A DNA stretch of 64,000 nt, from the NCBI RefSeq assembly GCF_014649995.1, contig NZ_BMUC01000002.1, positions 186,662 to 250,661 of the forward strand, read 5' to 3'. The stretch comes from Streptomyces griseoflavus. GTDB lineage: Bacteria > Actinomycetota > Actinomycetes > Streptomycetales > Streptomycetaceae. Made by a program: the position numbers and the translations under genes. Below the pieces are notes generated by a model, which made no database searches, had not been told where the DNA came from, and saw nothing but the letters and a program-made list of their open reading frames with translations. Of the stretch, positions 25,702 to 35,095 are shown piece after piece (the stretch's first letter is position 1; every line of letters begins with the position of its first letter).

Positions 25702-28002
25702 ATGAACGCGCCGTACGACGGTGACCGCGGCCATGCCGCGGGCAACTCGGGCCACCCCGAGTCGGACCCCGGCGAGGGTCCGCCGCCCGGGCACGGCCAG
25801 GTGCCGCCACCACCTGCGGACCCGTACCTTCGGGACGCCTATGACCAGGACCCCTACCGGGCGCAGGACATCGCCGCGCAGGACCCGGTCGCCGAGGCCC
25901 TCTACGACCGCGCCGCGCACCCGCCGCCGCCTCCGGGCAGTCACCCCCCTCAGCAGCCGCTGTACGGGCAGCCGCCGCAGTCTCCGTACGCCCCCGATCC
26001 GCGCGTGTGGGCCCGGCCCCCCGCGCCGGAGCCGGACGGTCCGACGCAGCACCTGCCCTACGGCGACGACCCGCGCACCACACAGTTCGTGGGCGTGGAC
26101 GACCTGGTCGGCCAGGCCGGGGACCAGCGTCACGAGACGGATGCCTTCGCTCACCTCTTCCGCGACCAGCAGCAGGGTGGTGCCTTCGCGGACCAGCAGC
26201 GGCCCGGGGGGCACCCCGGGCACGCACCGGTCGGCGGACCACAGCGGTACGCGGCCGCACCGGTGCCGGGCCCGGCGTCACCGACGCCCGGTCACTATGC
26301 GGGAGCCACTCCGCCACCCGCCGCCGAGCCTCCGGTACCGGAACCCGCTTCCGCTCCCGCCCCGAAGAAGGGCGGCCGGGCCGGGGGACTGCTGAAGTCG
26401 AGCGCCGTGATGGCGGCGGGCACGATGGTGTCCCGCCTCACGGGCTTCATCCGGTCCGCGATGATCGTCTCGGCGCTCGGCCTCGCGCTCCTGGGCGAGT
26501 CCTTCCAGATCGCGTACCAGCTGCCCACGATGATCTACATCCTCACCGTCGGCGGCGGCCTCAACTCCGTCTTCGTGCCCCAGCTCGTGCGGGCGATGAA
26601 GGAGGACGAGGACGGCGGCGAGGCGTACGCCAACCGCCTGCTGACGCTGGTGATGGTGGCCCTGGCCGCGCTCACCGCCCTGGCGTGGCTGGCGGCCCCG
26701 CTCCTGGTGCGTGCCCTGTCCGTCCCGGTCGCCACCGACCCCGCGGCCAACGATGTCGCCGTCACCTTCACCCGCTTCTTCCTGCCCTCGATCTTCTTCA
26801 TGGGCGTTCACGTGGTGATGGGTCAGATCCTCAACGCACGCGGCCGGTTCGGCGCGATGATGTGGACCCCGGTCCTGAACAACATCGTCATCATCGTCAC
26901 CCTCGGCGCGTTCATCTGGGTCTACGGCACCGCCGCCGACTCGCAGATGAAGGTCACGAACATCCCGCCGGAGGGACTGCGCCTCCTCGGCGTCGGCGTT
27001 CTGCTCGGACTCGTGGTCCAGGCCCTGGCCATGATCCCGTACCTGCGGGAGACCGGCTTCCGTCTCCGTCTGCGCTTCGACTGGAGGGGGCACGGGCTCG
27101 GCAAGGCGGCGAAACTCGCCAAGTGGACCATCCTGTTCGTCCTCGCCAACCAGGCGGGCGCGCTGGTGGTCACCCAGCTGGCCACCGCGTCGGTCAAGGA
27201 CACGAACATCGCCGGTACGGGCTTCAGCGCCTACTCCAACGCCCAGCTGATCTGGGGCCTGCCCCAGGCCATCATCACCGTCTCCCTGATGGCCGCGCTC
27301 CTGCCCCGCATCTCCCGTTCGGCGGCCGACGACGACGCCGGTGCCGTTCGGGACGACATCTCCCAGGGCCTGCGCACGACGGCCGTCGCGATCGTGCCGG
27401 TCGCCTTCGGTTTCCTGTCGCTCGGCATTCCGATGTGCACGCTGATGTTCGGCTCCTCGGGCACGGGAGCGGCCACCAACATGGGCTACATGCTGATGGC
27501 CTTCGGCCTCGGCCTGATCCCCTATTCCGTGCAGTACGTCGTGCTCCGGGCCTTCTACGCGTACGAGGACACCCGGACCCCCTTCTACAACACGGTCATC
27601 GTGGCGGCGGGCAACGCGATCGCCGCGGGCCTGTGCTTCGTCGTGCTCCCGGCCCGCTGGGCCGTGGTCGGCATGGCGGCGTCGTACGGTCTGGCCTACG
27701 TGATCGGGGTCGGCGTGGCCTGGCGCCGGCTCCGCAAGCGGCTGGGCGGGGACCTGGACGGCGCCCGGGTGCTGCGCACCTACGCCCGGCTGTGCATCGC
27801 CTCGGTCCCCGCGGCGCTGCTCAGCGGCGCGGCCTGCTACGGGATCAGTCAGGCGCTGGGCCAGGGGGTCGCCGGCTCGTTCGCCGCGCTGCTGGGCGGC
27901 GGTGCCGTTCTGTTCGGCACCTTCTTCGTGGCGGCCCGGCGGATGCGCATCGACGAAGTCAACTCTCTGGTCGGTATGGTGCGCGGACGCCTGGGACGCT
28001 GA
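25702..28002 (+). CDS. murJ: Lipid II flippase MurJ (MviN) with long N-terminal extension
   Basis: A 766-residue MurJ that moves lipid II across the membrane for peptidoglycan synthesis. The first 220 residues are a Pro/Gly/Gln-rich cytoplasmic extension not found in the E. coli protein. The transporter then begins with S-S-A-V-M-A-A-G-T-M-V-S-R-L-T-G-F and G-G-G-L-N-S-V-F-V-P-Q, and has about 14 membrane segments. The ATG has AGGTGGGG upstream. The mycobacterial homologue carries a C-terminal pseudokinase and an extracellular domain; here they are a separate gene immediately downstream. Confidence 0.93.
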   Translation: MNAPYDGDRGHAAGNSGHPESDPGEGPPPGHGQVPPPPADPYLRDAYDQDPYRAQDIAAQDPVAEALYDRAAHPPPPPGSHPPQQPLYGQPPQSPYAPDPRVWARPPAPEPDGPTQHLPYGDDPRTTQFVGVDDLVGQAGDQRHETDAFAHLFRDQQQGGAFADQQRPGGHPGHAPVGGPQRYAAAPVPGPASPTPGHYAGATPPPAAEPPVPEPASAPAPKKGGRAGGLLKSSAVMAAGTMVSRLTGFIRSAMIVSALGLALLGESFQIAYQLPTMIYILTVGGGLNSVFVPQLVRAMKEDEDGGEAYANRLLTLVMVALAALTALAWLAAPLLVRALSVPVATDPAANDVAVTFTRFFLPSIFFMGVHVVMGQILNARGRFGAMMWTPVLNNIVIIVTLGAFIWVYGTAADSQMKVTNIPPEGLRLLGVGVLLGLVVQALAMIPYLRETGFRLRLRFDWRGHGLGKAAKLAKWTILFVLANQAGALVVTQLATASVKDTNIAGTGFSAYSNAQLIWGLPQAIITVSLMAALLPRISRSAADDDAGAVRDDISQGLRTTAVAIVPVAFGFLSLGIPMCTLMFGSSGTGAATNMGYMLMAFGLGLIPYSVQYVVLRAFYAYEDTRTPFYNTVIVAAGNAIAAGLCFVVLPARWAVVGMAASYGLAYVIGVGVAWRRLRKRLGGDLDGARVLRTYARLCIASVPAALLSGAACYGISQALGQGVAGSFAALLGGGAVLFGTFFVAARRMRIDEVNSLVGMVRGRLGR

Positions 28003-28150
28003 GGCCGGGGGTAGACGCACGGGGCGCACAACCATCAACAGCCCCCGTGTGTCGTGCATAGCGGCGGACTGTGGGCACAATTGGTCTCGGCGTCGTACGG
28101 CGCGACGGACGCCGGCCGACGCGCAATGGATGGGGAGGCAGGGAACGACG

Positions 28151-29872
28151 GTGGCAGAACGGAGCACAGCTGCCGTCGACGTGGCAGACAACAGCGGCGA
28201 GCAGCCGCTGACCGCACAGGCGGACCAGTCCACGGCCGACGGGGTGGCCAAGAACCGGGAGCAGGACACGGACAGCGACGAGGCACAGGAGAGCACCGGA
28301 ACCGACGGTGCCGGGAAGACCTCGCCGCCCGAACTGCACAGCGGCCACAAGCTGGCCAGACGCTACCGCCTCGAGGAGTGCGTCACCCGTCTGGACGGGT
28401 TCAGCAGTTGGCGTGCCGTGGACGAGATGCTCCGCCGCGCCGTCGGTGTGCACATCCTGCCCGCCCAGCACGCGCGTGCGCGGTCCGTGCTGGCCGCCGC
28501 CCGATCCTCCGCCCTGCTGGGCGACCCGCGCTTCGTCCAGGTACTGGACGCCGTCGAGGAGAACGACGTCGTCTACGTCGTCCACGAGTGGCTCCCCGAC
28601 GCCACCGAACTGACCACGCTCCTGGCGGCAGGACCGCTGGAGGTGTACGACGCCTATCAGATGGTCAGTCAGGTCTCGGCCGCCATGGCCGCGGCACACC
28701 GCGAGGGCCTCGCCCATCTGCGTCTGAACCCCAACGCGGTCCTGCGCACCTCGACCGGCCAGTGGCGCATCCGCGGTCTCGCCGTCAACGCCGCCCTGCG
28801 CGGCGTCAGCTCCGACACTCCGCAGCGCACCGACACCGAGTCGATCGGCGCCCTGCTGTACGCGGCGCTCACCCAACGCTGGCCGTACGAGAGCGACGCC
28901 TACGGCATGTCCGGACTGCCCAAGGACATCGGACTGATCCCGCCGGACCAGGTGCGGGCCGGTGTGCACCGCGGCCTGTCCGAGCTGGCCATGCGCGCGC
29001 TCGCCAACGACGGCGCCACCGCATCCCGCCACGAGGCTCCGTGCACGACACCGGAGGAACTGGTCAAGGCGATCGGCGAGATGCCCCGCATCCGTCCGCC
29101 GGAGCCCGCCTTCACCACGCCGCCCGACTACCAGCGCACCACGTACCAGCAGGGCACCTACGGACGCACCGCGCCGCGCCCCGGCGGCACCCAGCCGGTG
29201 CCGGTTCCGCCTCCCCCGCTGCAGAGTCGTACCGGCAAGGCCCTGAAGTGGGCCGTCTCGGCACTGCTGATCGCCGCGCTCGGCCTGGGCAGTTGGCAGC
29301 TCGCCGACGCGCTGATGGAGCAGGGCGGCAAGACGGAGGACACGAACAAGACCCAGACGACGGAAGAGGACGACAAGAACGACACCAAGCCCGCGCCCCC
29401 CAAGCCGCTCACCGTCCAGGCCGCCCAGGAGTACATCGCCAAGGGCCAGGCCCAGGCGCCGGGGGACGTGGCGAAGACCTACGACGGCGACAGCTCGACC
29501 TACTGGCGCACCAACAGCTTCGTCGAGGGGCCGGACATGAACCCCGCCTTCAAGCCCGGCGTGGGGATCGTCTACGACCTCGGATCCGAGCAGACGGTCA
29601 AGTCGTCGTCGATAGGCCTGCGCTATGCCGGCGCCCACACCACCGTCACGCTGTACGCGACGGACTCGATGAGTTCGTCGACTCCCATCGGCTCCATGCG
29701 GGAGCTGGGCACGGTGAAGACGAACGGGAACGAAGCCACGGTGAAGGCCGACAAGCCGCAGAAGACCCGGTACGTGCTGGTCTGGATCACCGCCATGCCG
29801 TACGCGCCCGGTGACACCTACAGCAGCGCTGGCTACAAGCAAGGCATCACCGACCTGAAGTTCATCGGCTGA
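28151..29872 (+). CDS. Membrane pseudokinase with extracellular discoidin-like domain (MurJ partner)
   Basis: A 573-residue protein from a GTG preceded by GGGAGGCAGGGA; an ATG at 28130 is the alternative. Residues 60-310 form a protein kinase fold that has lost its catalytic residues: the HRD loop reads H-L-R-L-N-P-N-A-V and DFG is R-G-L-A-V. No canonical VAIK lysine is seen. A Pro-rich linker, one membrane helix (about 372-390) and a beta-sandwich C-terminus containing D-G-D-S-S-T-Y-W-R and Y-D-L-G-S-E follow. This is a discoidin or carbohydrate-binding-like fold. The mycobacterial MurJ (Rv3910) ends with exactly this pair of domains. Confidence 0.85.
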   Translation: MAERSTAAVDVADNSGEQPLTAQADQSTADGVAKNREQDTDSDEAQESTGTDGAGKTSPPELHSGHKLARRYRLEECVTRLDGFSSWRAVDEMLRRAVGVHILPAQHARARSVLAAARSSALLGDPRFVQVLDAVEENDVVYVVHEWLPDATELTTLLAAGPLEVYDAYQMVSQVSAAMAAAHREGLAHLRLNPNAVLRTSTGQWRIRGLAVNAALRGVSSDTPQRTDTESIGALLYAALTQRWPYESDAYGMSGLPKDIGLIPPDQVRAGVHRGLSELAMRALANDGATASRHEAPCTTPEELVKAIGEMPRIRPPEPAFTTPPDYQRTTYQQGTYGRTAPRPGGTQPVPVPPPPLQSRTGKALKWAVSALLIAALGLGSWQLADALMEQGGKTEDTNKTQTTEEDDKNDTKPAPPKPLTVQAAQEYIAKGQAQAPGDVAKTYDGDSSTYWRTNSFVEGPDMNPAFKPGVGIVYDLGSEQTVKSSSIGLRYAGAHTTVTLYATDSMSSSTPIGSMRELGTVKTNGNEATVKADKPQKTRYVLVWITAMPYAPGDTYSSAGYKQGITDLKFIG

Positions 29873-29897
29873 CGACTCGGCGAAGGGGGAGGGTCGG

Positions 29898-30623
29898 ATG
29901 GCCGACGGCACCGCGTACGACGACGCGAACGACCAGGAGCTCCTCTCCCTGCATGTGGACGGCGACCCGGACGCCTTCGGTGAGCTCGTCCGTCGGCATC
30001 GGGACCGGCTCTGGGCCGTGGCCCTGCGCACGCTGGGCGACCGCGAGGAAGCCGCTGACGCCGTCCAGGACGCCCTTGTCTCCGCGTACCGGGCGGCCCA
30101 CACCTTCCGCGGCCAGTCCGCCGTCACGACCTGGTTGCACCGGATCACCGTGAATGCCTGCCTGGACCGTGCCCGCAAGGCGGCCTCCCGGAAGACCGCC
30201 CCGGTCGACGACGCGGAGCGCCTGGAGCAGCTTCTGGAGCCGCACGAGTCCGCCTCCGCACCAGCGGAACGCAACGATCTGCACCGCCAGCTCATCGAAG
30301 CGATGGGCACGCTGCCTCCCGATCAGCGGGCCGCACTCGTCCTCGTGGACATGCAGGGCTATCCGGTCGCCGAGGCCGCCCAGGTCCTCGACGTGCCCAC
30401 CGGGACGGTGAAGAGCCGGTGCGCCCGTGGACGAGCCAGACTCCTGCCCCTGCTCAGTCACCTGCGGCCCGACGGCGGCGGTGAACGCAAGAAGCAGTCC
30501 GAGGCACGGAACCGGACTCAGGGGACGGCCGTCCCACCTGCAGCGGGACCACGACGGCCGGACCCGCAGGACGCGGGAACGAACGACCCGGCTGCAGCGA
30601 AGGGCGGAGGTGGGCGAGCGTGA
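29898..30623 (+). CDS. sigM: ECF RNA polymerase sigma factor SigM
   Basis: A 241-residue ECF sigma factor. Region 2 is H-R-D-R-L-W-A-V-A-L-R and A-D-A-V-Q-D-A-L-V-S-A-Y-R, and region 4 is L-P-P-D-Q-R-A-A-L-V and V-P-T-G-T-V-K-S-R. A basic tail (after about 195) is probably disordered. It follows the pseudokinase gene by 25 bp and overlaps the anti-sigma gene by 4 bp. SigM in actinomycetes responds to envelope and osmotic stress in some species; the target genes here are not visible. The ATG has GAAGGGGGAGGG upstream. Confidence 0.9.
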   Translation: MADGTAYDDANDQELLSLHVDGDPDAFGELVRRHRDRLWAVALRTLGDREEAADAVQDALVSAYRAAHTFRGQSAVTTWLHRITVNACLDRARKAASRKTAPVDDAERLEQLLEPHESASAPAERNDLHRQLIEAMGTLPPDQRAALVLVDMQGYPVAEAAQVLDVPTGTVKSRCARGRARLLPLLSHLRPDGGGERKKQSEARNRTQGTAVPPAAGPRRPDPQDAGTNDPAAAKGGGGRA

Positions 30624-31537
30624 CATCAACGAAGGACATGGCGGAGCACCCGGACGTCACGGAGATCTCCGACCTCACGGAGGGAATCCTCCCGTCGGCC
30701 CGGAGCGCCGAGGTACGCCGGCATCTGCAGACGTGCGCTCTCTGCGCGGACGTCCACTGCTCGCTCGAAGAGATCCGGAGTCTGCTCGGAACGGTGGACG
30801 GGCCGACCCGCATGCCCGCCGAGGTGGCGGGACGTATCGACGCGGCGCTTGCCGCGGAGGCCCTGTTGCAGGCCATCGCGCCGGAAGCCGATGCAGGCGA
30901 GGAACCGCTTCGTCCTGCCCCCACCGTGAAGGACGACGAGCCGGCGCATGTTTCACGTGAAACATCGACGTCTGTGGACCGGCCCACCAGGCGCCCCCGT
31001 TCCTCCACGACCGGCCCCGGGCGCAAGGGCCGGCTGCGCGGCGGACGCCGGCGGGTCGCCGTCCTGGGGACCGTCCTCACGGTCGCCGCTCTGGGCCTCG
31101 GCTCTGTGGTTCTGTCGTCCCTGGACAACGACACAGGGTCTCAGGCGGGGCATCGGACGACCGCCTCGGACACCTTCTCCGAGGGGAAGCTCGAAAAGCA
31201 GGTCTCCGATCTTCTCGCGGAGAGCCAAGGCCAGGTCAAGGGCTCCCGCTCCCCCCAGACCTTCGGACTGGAGTCGCAGTCCGGCGGCGCCGCGAGCCCC
31301 CGGGTGCTCAAGGAGCCCGTGGTGCCGCAGTGCGTCCGCGAAGGCATCGGGCGCGACGACACCGCTCTCGCCTCCGAGCAGGGCACGTACGAGGGGAAGG
31401 AAGCACTTCTCGTGGTGCTTCCCGATGCCTCGGACGAAACTCGTGTCATCGCGTACGTCGTCGACAGGGCCTGCGTGGAGACTCCGTCCTCGGCCGCCCC
31501 GGCTGACGTTCTGCTGAAGCACTCCTACGCGCGCTGA
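30620..31537 (+). CDS. Membrane anti-sigma factor (partner of SigM)
   Basis: A 305-residue protein that starts on the GTG overlapping the sigM stop (GTGA). The N-terminus holds a zinc-finger-type element H-L-Q-T-C-A-L-C (His35, Cys39, Cys42), as in ZAS anti-sigma factors. A membrane helix (about 146-168) follows, then an extracytoplasmic domain with cysteines near residues 235 and 286. A perfect parS (30950-30963) lies in the linker and encodes Val111-Thr115. The order sigM, anti-sigma, trxB, trxA is shared with mycobacteria. Its binding to SigM is inferred from the overlap. Confidence 0.88.
   Translation: MTSTKDMAEHPDVTEISDLTEGILPSARSAEVRRHLQTCALCADVHCSLEEIRSLLGTVDGPTRMPAEVAGRIDAALAAEALLQAIAPEADAGEEPLRPAPTVKDDEPAHVSRETSTSVDRPTRRPRSSTTGPGRKGRLRGGRRRVAVLGTVLTVAALGLGSVVLSSLDNDTGSQAGHRTTASDTFSEGKLEKQVSDLLAESQGQVKGSRSPQTFGLESQSGGAASPRVLKEPVVPQCVREGIGRDDTALASEQGTYEGKEALLVVLPDASDETRVIAYVVDRACVETPSSAAPADVLLKHSYAR
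30950..30963. other. parS: parS site (perfect), inside the anti-sigma CDS
   Basis: GTTTCACGTGAAAC, part of an 18-bp palindrome, in frame as Val-Ser-Arg-Glu-Thr within the linker before the membrane helix. Confidence 0.93.
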
Positions 31538-31630
31538 CGATCCACGCGTCATCTCCGCTCTGCGCGGTAACCCGTACGGTGTGCGCTCCTTCCTGCCGTC
31601 GGAGGCCGTATCCGTGTGCGCGGGCACGAC

Positions 31631-31657
31631 GGGAATGCGCGCCCCTTAGGATCCGTT
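31631..31657 (+). promoter_or_regulatory. SigR-type promoter of trxBA
   Basis: GGGAAT (31631-31636), an 18-bp spacer and GTT (31655-31657) match the oxidative-stress sigma factor R consensus GGAAT-N18-GTT exactly. It stands 71 bp before trxB. The same promoter type was shown upstream of S. coelicolor trxBA. Confidence 0.88.
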
Positions 31658-31727
31658 GGGTGGGGTGAGAGTCCCGACAGAAACTCCCCCGGTCGAACGA
31701 CGCAGACCAGAGACGAGGAAACAAGCC

Positions 31728-32696
31728 GTGAGTGACGTCCGTAACGTGATCATCATCGGCTCGGGGCCCGCCGGCTATACGGCGGCGCTCTACACCGCCC
31801 GTGCGTCGCTGAAGCCCTTGGTGTTCGAGGGCGCCGTCACCGCCGGCGGTGCGCTGATGAACACCACCGACGTGGAGAACTTCCCGGGTTTCCAGGACGG
31901 CATCATGGGCCCCGAGCTCATGGACAACATGCGGGGCCAGGCGGAGCGCTTCGGCGCCGAGCTCATCCCGGACGACGTGGTCTCCGTCGATCTGACCGGA
32001 GAGATCAAGACCGTCACGGACACCGCCGGCACCGTGCACAAGGCGAAGGCCGTCATCGTCACCACCGGCTCGCAGCACCGCAAGCTCGGTCTGCCCAACG
32101 AGGACGCTCTCTCCGGCCGGGGCGTCTCCTGGTGTGCCACATGTGACGGCTTCTTCTTCAGGGACCAGGACATCGCCGTGATCGGCGGCGGTGACACCGC
32201 GATGGAGGAAGCCACCTTCCTGTCGCGTTTCGCCAAGTCCGTGACCGTTGTCCACCGTCGGGACACCCTGCGCGCCTCCAAGGCGATGCAGGAGCGCGCC
32301 TTCGCCGACCCGAAGATCTCCTTCGTCTGGGACAGTGAGGTCGCCGAGGTCCAGGGCGATCAGAAGCTGTCGGGTCTGAAGCTGCGCAACGTCAAGACGG
32401 GCGAGCTGTCCGACCTGGCGGTGACCGGCCTGTTCATCGCGATCGGCCACGACCCGCGCACCGAGCTCTTCAAGGGCCAGCTGGAGCTGGACGAGGAGGG
32501 CTACCTGAAGGTCGAGGCACCCTCGACGCGCACGAACGTCACGGGTGTCTTCGCCGCAGGAGACGTGGTCGACCACACCTACCGCCAGGCGATCACCGCG
32601 GCCGGTACCGGCTGCTCCGCCGCTCTCGACGCCGAGCGCTTCCTCGCCGCTCTCTCCGACGAGGAGAACGCCGAGCCCGAGAAGACCGCTGTCTGA
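31728..32696 (+). CDS. trxB: Thioredoxin reductase
   Basis: A 322-residue flavoenzyme that passes electrons from NADPH to thioredoxin. The FAD motif is [13 protein letters not shown] near residue 8. The redox pair is C-A-T-C (Cys136, Cys139), followed by the NADPH site [11 protein letters not shown]. The C-terminal FAD motif F-A-A-G-D-V-V is near residue 281. The start is a GTG with GAGGAA upstream, downstream of a SigR-type promoter. trxA follows 41 bp later and is probably co-transcribed, so both would rise under thiol oxidation. Confidence 0.97.
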   Translation: MSDVRNVIIIGSGPAGYTAALYTARASLKPLVFEGAVTAGGALMNTTDVENFPGFQDGIMGPELMDNMRGQAERFGAELIPDDVVSVDLTGEIKTVTDTAGTVHKAKAVIVTTGSQHRKLGLPNEDALSGRGVSWCATCDGFFFRDQDIAVIGGGDTAMEEATFLSRFAKSVTVVHRRDTLRASKAMQERAFADPKISFVWDSEVAEVQGDQKLSGLKLRNVKTGELSDLAVTGLFIAIGHDPRTELFKGQLELDEEGYLKVEAPSTRTNVTGVFAAGDVVDHTYRQAITAAGTGCSAALDAERFLAALSDEENAEPEKTAV

Positions 32697-32737
32697 CCCC
32701 CACCCGCCCCACGCATCAACCAGTTAAGGAGCCCGCT

Positions 32738-33070
32738 GTGGCCGGCACCCTGAAGAACGTGACCGACGACTCCTTCGAGCAGGACGTCCTCAAGAGCGAC
32801 AAGCCCGTCCTGGTGGACTTCTGGGCCGCCTGGTGCGGTCCGTGCCGTCAGATCGCTCCGTCTCTCGAGGCGATCGCCGCCGAGTACGGCGACAAGATCG
32901 AGATCGTCAAGCTGAACATCGACGAGAACCCGGGTACCGCTGCCAAGTACGGCGTCATGTCCATCCCGACCCTGAACGTCTACCAGGGTGGCGAGGTCGC
33001 CAAGACCATCGTCGGCGCGAAGCCCAAGGCCGCAATCGTGCGCGACCTCGAGGACTTCATCGCCGAGTAG
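32738..33070 (+). CDS. trxA: Thioredoxin
   Basis: A 110-residue thioredoxin with the active site W-C-G-P-C (Cys33, Cys36) and the cis-proline motif S-I-P-T near residue 75. It reduces disulfides in ribonucleotide reductase, methionine sulfoxide reductase and others. The GTG start has AAGGAG upstream. It pairs with trxB in one operon under the SigR-type promoter. A perfect parS and a hairpin terminator follow the stop codon. Confidence 0.97.
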   Translation: MAGTLKNVTDDSFEQDVLKSDKPVLVDFWAAWCGPCRQIAPSLEAIAAEYGDKIEIVKLNIDENPGTAAKYGVMSIPTLNVYQGGEVAKTIVGAKPKAAIVRDLEDFIAE

Positions 33071-33098
33071 TCAACGGATCGCCTCACCGGCGGTACAT

Positions 33099-33112
33099 GT
33101 TTCACGTGAAAC
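33099..33112. other. parS: parS site (perfect)
   Basis: GTTTCACGTGAAAC within a 20-bp palindrome (33096-33115), next to the terminator after trxA. Confidence 0.94.
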
Positions 33113-33114
33113 AT

Positions 33115-33146
33115 GAAAGGGCCGGCCCCTCCGGGTCGGCCCTTTC
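33115..33146. terminator. Terminator between trxA and GNAT gene
   Basis: A 14-bp stem (one G-U-like mismatch) with arms GAAAGGGCCGGCCC and GGGTCGGCCCTTTC, between convergent genes, immediately after parS. Confidence 0.85.
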
Positions 33147-33178
33147 GCATGCCGTGTCGTGAGTGACCGGGACTCCGA

Positions 33179-33796
33179 TCAGAGGGGGCGAAGCGCAGGC
33201 TCCTTCTGCACGGCTCCGAGCAGTCGGTCCAGCGCCATCTCCACGTCTTCCTTCCACGAAAGCGCCGTCCTCAGTTCCAGCCGCATGCGGGGGTATGCCG
33301 GGTGGGGGCGGACCGTCTTGAATCCCACAGCCAGCAGATGGTCGGCGGGCACGACGCAGGCGGGTTCTTTCCAACGGGCATCACCGAACGCCTCGATCGC
33401 TCTGAAGCCCCGGCGGAGCAGATCCTTCGCCACCGTCTGCACCATCACCCGTCCCAGCCCCTGCCCCTGGTAGCCGGGCATGATGAACGCGGTCATCAAC
33501 TGCACCGCGTCGGAAGCCACGGGGCTCGTGGGAAACGCCGTGGACCGAGGCACATAGGCGGGCGGAGCGTAGAGGACGAAGCCCACCGGGACATCGTCGA
33601 CGTAAACGACACGGCCGCAGGATCCCCAGTCCAGGAGAACCGAGGAGATCCACGATTCCTTCTCGAGTGCGGACGTGCCCGCCTTCACCGCTGCTTCGCC
33701 ACTGACGGGGTCTCTCTCCCAGAAGACGCACGAGCGGCAGCGCTGCGGCAGATCCTGAAGGTTGTCCAGCGTGAGCGGTACGAGCCGACGGCCCAT
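33179..33796 (-). CDS. GNAT-family acetyltransferase next to parB
   Basis: A 205-residue GNAT protein. Motif A is P-G-Y-Q-G-Q-G-L-G-R-V-M (about residues 107-118). The first part has a C-R-S-C-V-F-W cysteine-rich motif near residue 20, possibly metal-binding. It is conserved between trxA and parB in streptomycetes, where mycobacteria carry other genes. The ATG has GAGGAA upstream. It is separated by about 195 bp from parB on the same strand, so it may be the last gene of the parAB transcript. Its substrate is unknown. Confidence 0.82.
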   Translation of the reverse strand: MGRRLVPLTLDNLQDLPQRCRSCVFWERDPVSGEAAVKAGTSALEKESWISSVLLDWGSCGRVVYVDDVPVGFVLYAPPAYVPRSTAFPTSPVASDAVQLMTAFIMPGYQGQGLGRVMVQTVAKDLLRRGFRAIEAFGDARWKEPACVVPADHLLAVGFKTVRPHPAYPRMRLELRTALSWKEDVEMALDRLLGAVQKEPALRPL

Positions 33797-33991
33797 AAAG
33801 GCTGTTCCTCGCTTCCTTGGCCCACTGCCTCACGGGCGGCTGTCAGAGCGCTCCGATCCCTCCGAACGCATCGTATCCAGGAAGCGATTCCATCGATACC
33901 GCCAGAAAGCAAAGGACGGACCGTGTTCCGGTACACACCGGACATGGTCCGTCCCGTTCCAGCCGCTCGGCATCGCCGCGCAGCCGGCGGC

Positions 33992-35095
33992 TCAGGAATC
34001 TGTCTCCGTGGAGTCGTCGTCCACCAGACTCTTCTGCAGTACGGGCCCCTCACCCGGGGCAATGCTGCCGAGGATCCGCTCCAGGTCTTCCATGGAGGCG
34101 AACTCGACGGTGATCTTGCCCTTCTTCTGCCCCAGGTCGACCTTCACCCGTGTGTCGAAGCGATCCGACAGGCGCGTCGCCAGGTCCGTCAGCGCGGGCG
34201 ACACCAAGGCACCGGCGCGCGGCCCCTTGGAACGCTGGGCCTTCTGGGGCCGAGACCCCATCAGCGTCACGATCTCCTCGACGGCCCGGACCGACAGGCC
34301 CTCGGCCACGATCCGGTGAGCCAGCCGGTCCTGCTCCTCGGAGTCCTCCACCGAGAGCAGCGCGCGGGCGTGTCCGGCGGACAGCACACCGGCCGCGACC
34401 CTGCGCTGAACGGTGGGTGAGAGCTTCAACAGACGCAGCGTGTTGGACACCTGCGGGCGGGACCGGCCGATACGGTCCGCCAGCTGGTCGTGCGTGCACT
34501 TGAAGTCCTTCAGCAACTGGTCGTAGGCGGCCGCCTCTTCCAGTGGATTCAGCTGGGCACGGTGCAGGTTCTCCAGCAGCGCGTCCAGGAGGAGCTTCTC
34601 GTCGTCCGTGGCCCGCACGATCGCCGGGATGGCCTCCAAGCCCGCCTCATGGCAGGCACGCCACCGGCGCTCGCCCATGATGAGCTCATAGCGTCCCGGC
34701 CCGACCTGCCGTACGACGACCGGTTGAAGGAGGCCCACCTCCTTGATGGAGGTGATCAGCTCGGACAGGGCGTCCTCGTCGAAGACCTCTCGTGGCTGCC
34801 GGGGGTTCGGCGTGATGGCGTCGAGAGGGATCTCTGCGAAGTGGGCACCCATAGGCGCTGCGGGGATCCCCGCAGCGCCCCTTTCCGAGGCCTCTTCCGT
34901 TTCACGTGACACAGCCGACAGTGTCGTCACCTTCGCGGCGGCGATGCCACGCTCGTTCGGCAGCACCGGAACCGAGGCAGGGGAGGTGGAGGCGGTGCCG
35001 CCCCCCAACGCCGCCGGGGGCACGGTCTTCTCTGTCGGGGCAGCGGGAATCAGCGCACCGAGACCACGGCCCAACCCCCTCCGTCGATCACTCAC
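33992..35095 (-). CDS. parB: Chromosome partitioning protein ParB (CTP-dependent clamp)
   Basis: A 367-residue Spo0J/ParB protein that loads on parS, hydrolyses CTP and slides to form the origin complex. The first 90 residues are linker-like and begin with the ParA-contacting basic stretch [12 protein letters not shown]. The CTP-binding box has G-E-R-R-W-R-A-C, with the C-box around Y-E-L-I-M. The HTH (about 205-225) reads [16 protein letters not shown]. The C-terminal dimerisation domain follows (about 290-367). Its start overlaps the parA stop by 4 bp. A degenerate parS lies in its own coding sequence. Confidence 0.97.
   Translation of the reverse strand: MSDRRRGLGRGLGALIPAAPTEKTVPPAALGGGTASTSPASVPVLPNERGIAAAKVTTLSAVSRETEEASERGAAGIPAAPMGAHFAEIPLDAITPNPRQPREVFDEDALSELITSIKEVGLLQPVVVRQVGPGRYELIMGERRWRACHEAGLEAIPAIVRATDDEKLLLDALLENLHRAQLNPLEEAAAYDQLLKDFKCTHDQLADRIGRSRPQVSNTLRLLKLSPTVQRRVAAGVLSAGHARALLSVEDSEEQDRLAHRIVAEGLSVRAVEEIVTLMGSRPQKAQRSKGPRAGALVSPALTDLATRLSDRFDTRVKVDLGQKKGKITVEFASMEDLERILGSIAPGEGPVLQKSLVDDDSTETDS
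34899..34912. other. parS: parS-like site (one mismatch), inside parB
   Basis: GTTTCACGTGACAC on the plus strand; one base off the consensus. On the coding strand it is read as Val62-Ser-Arg-Glu-Thr66 in ParB. Confidence 0.7.
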
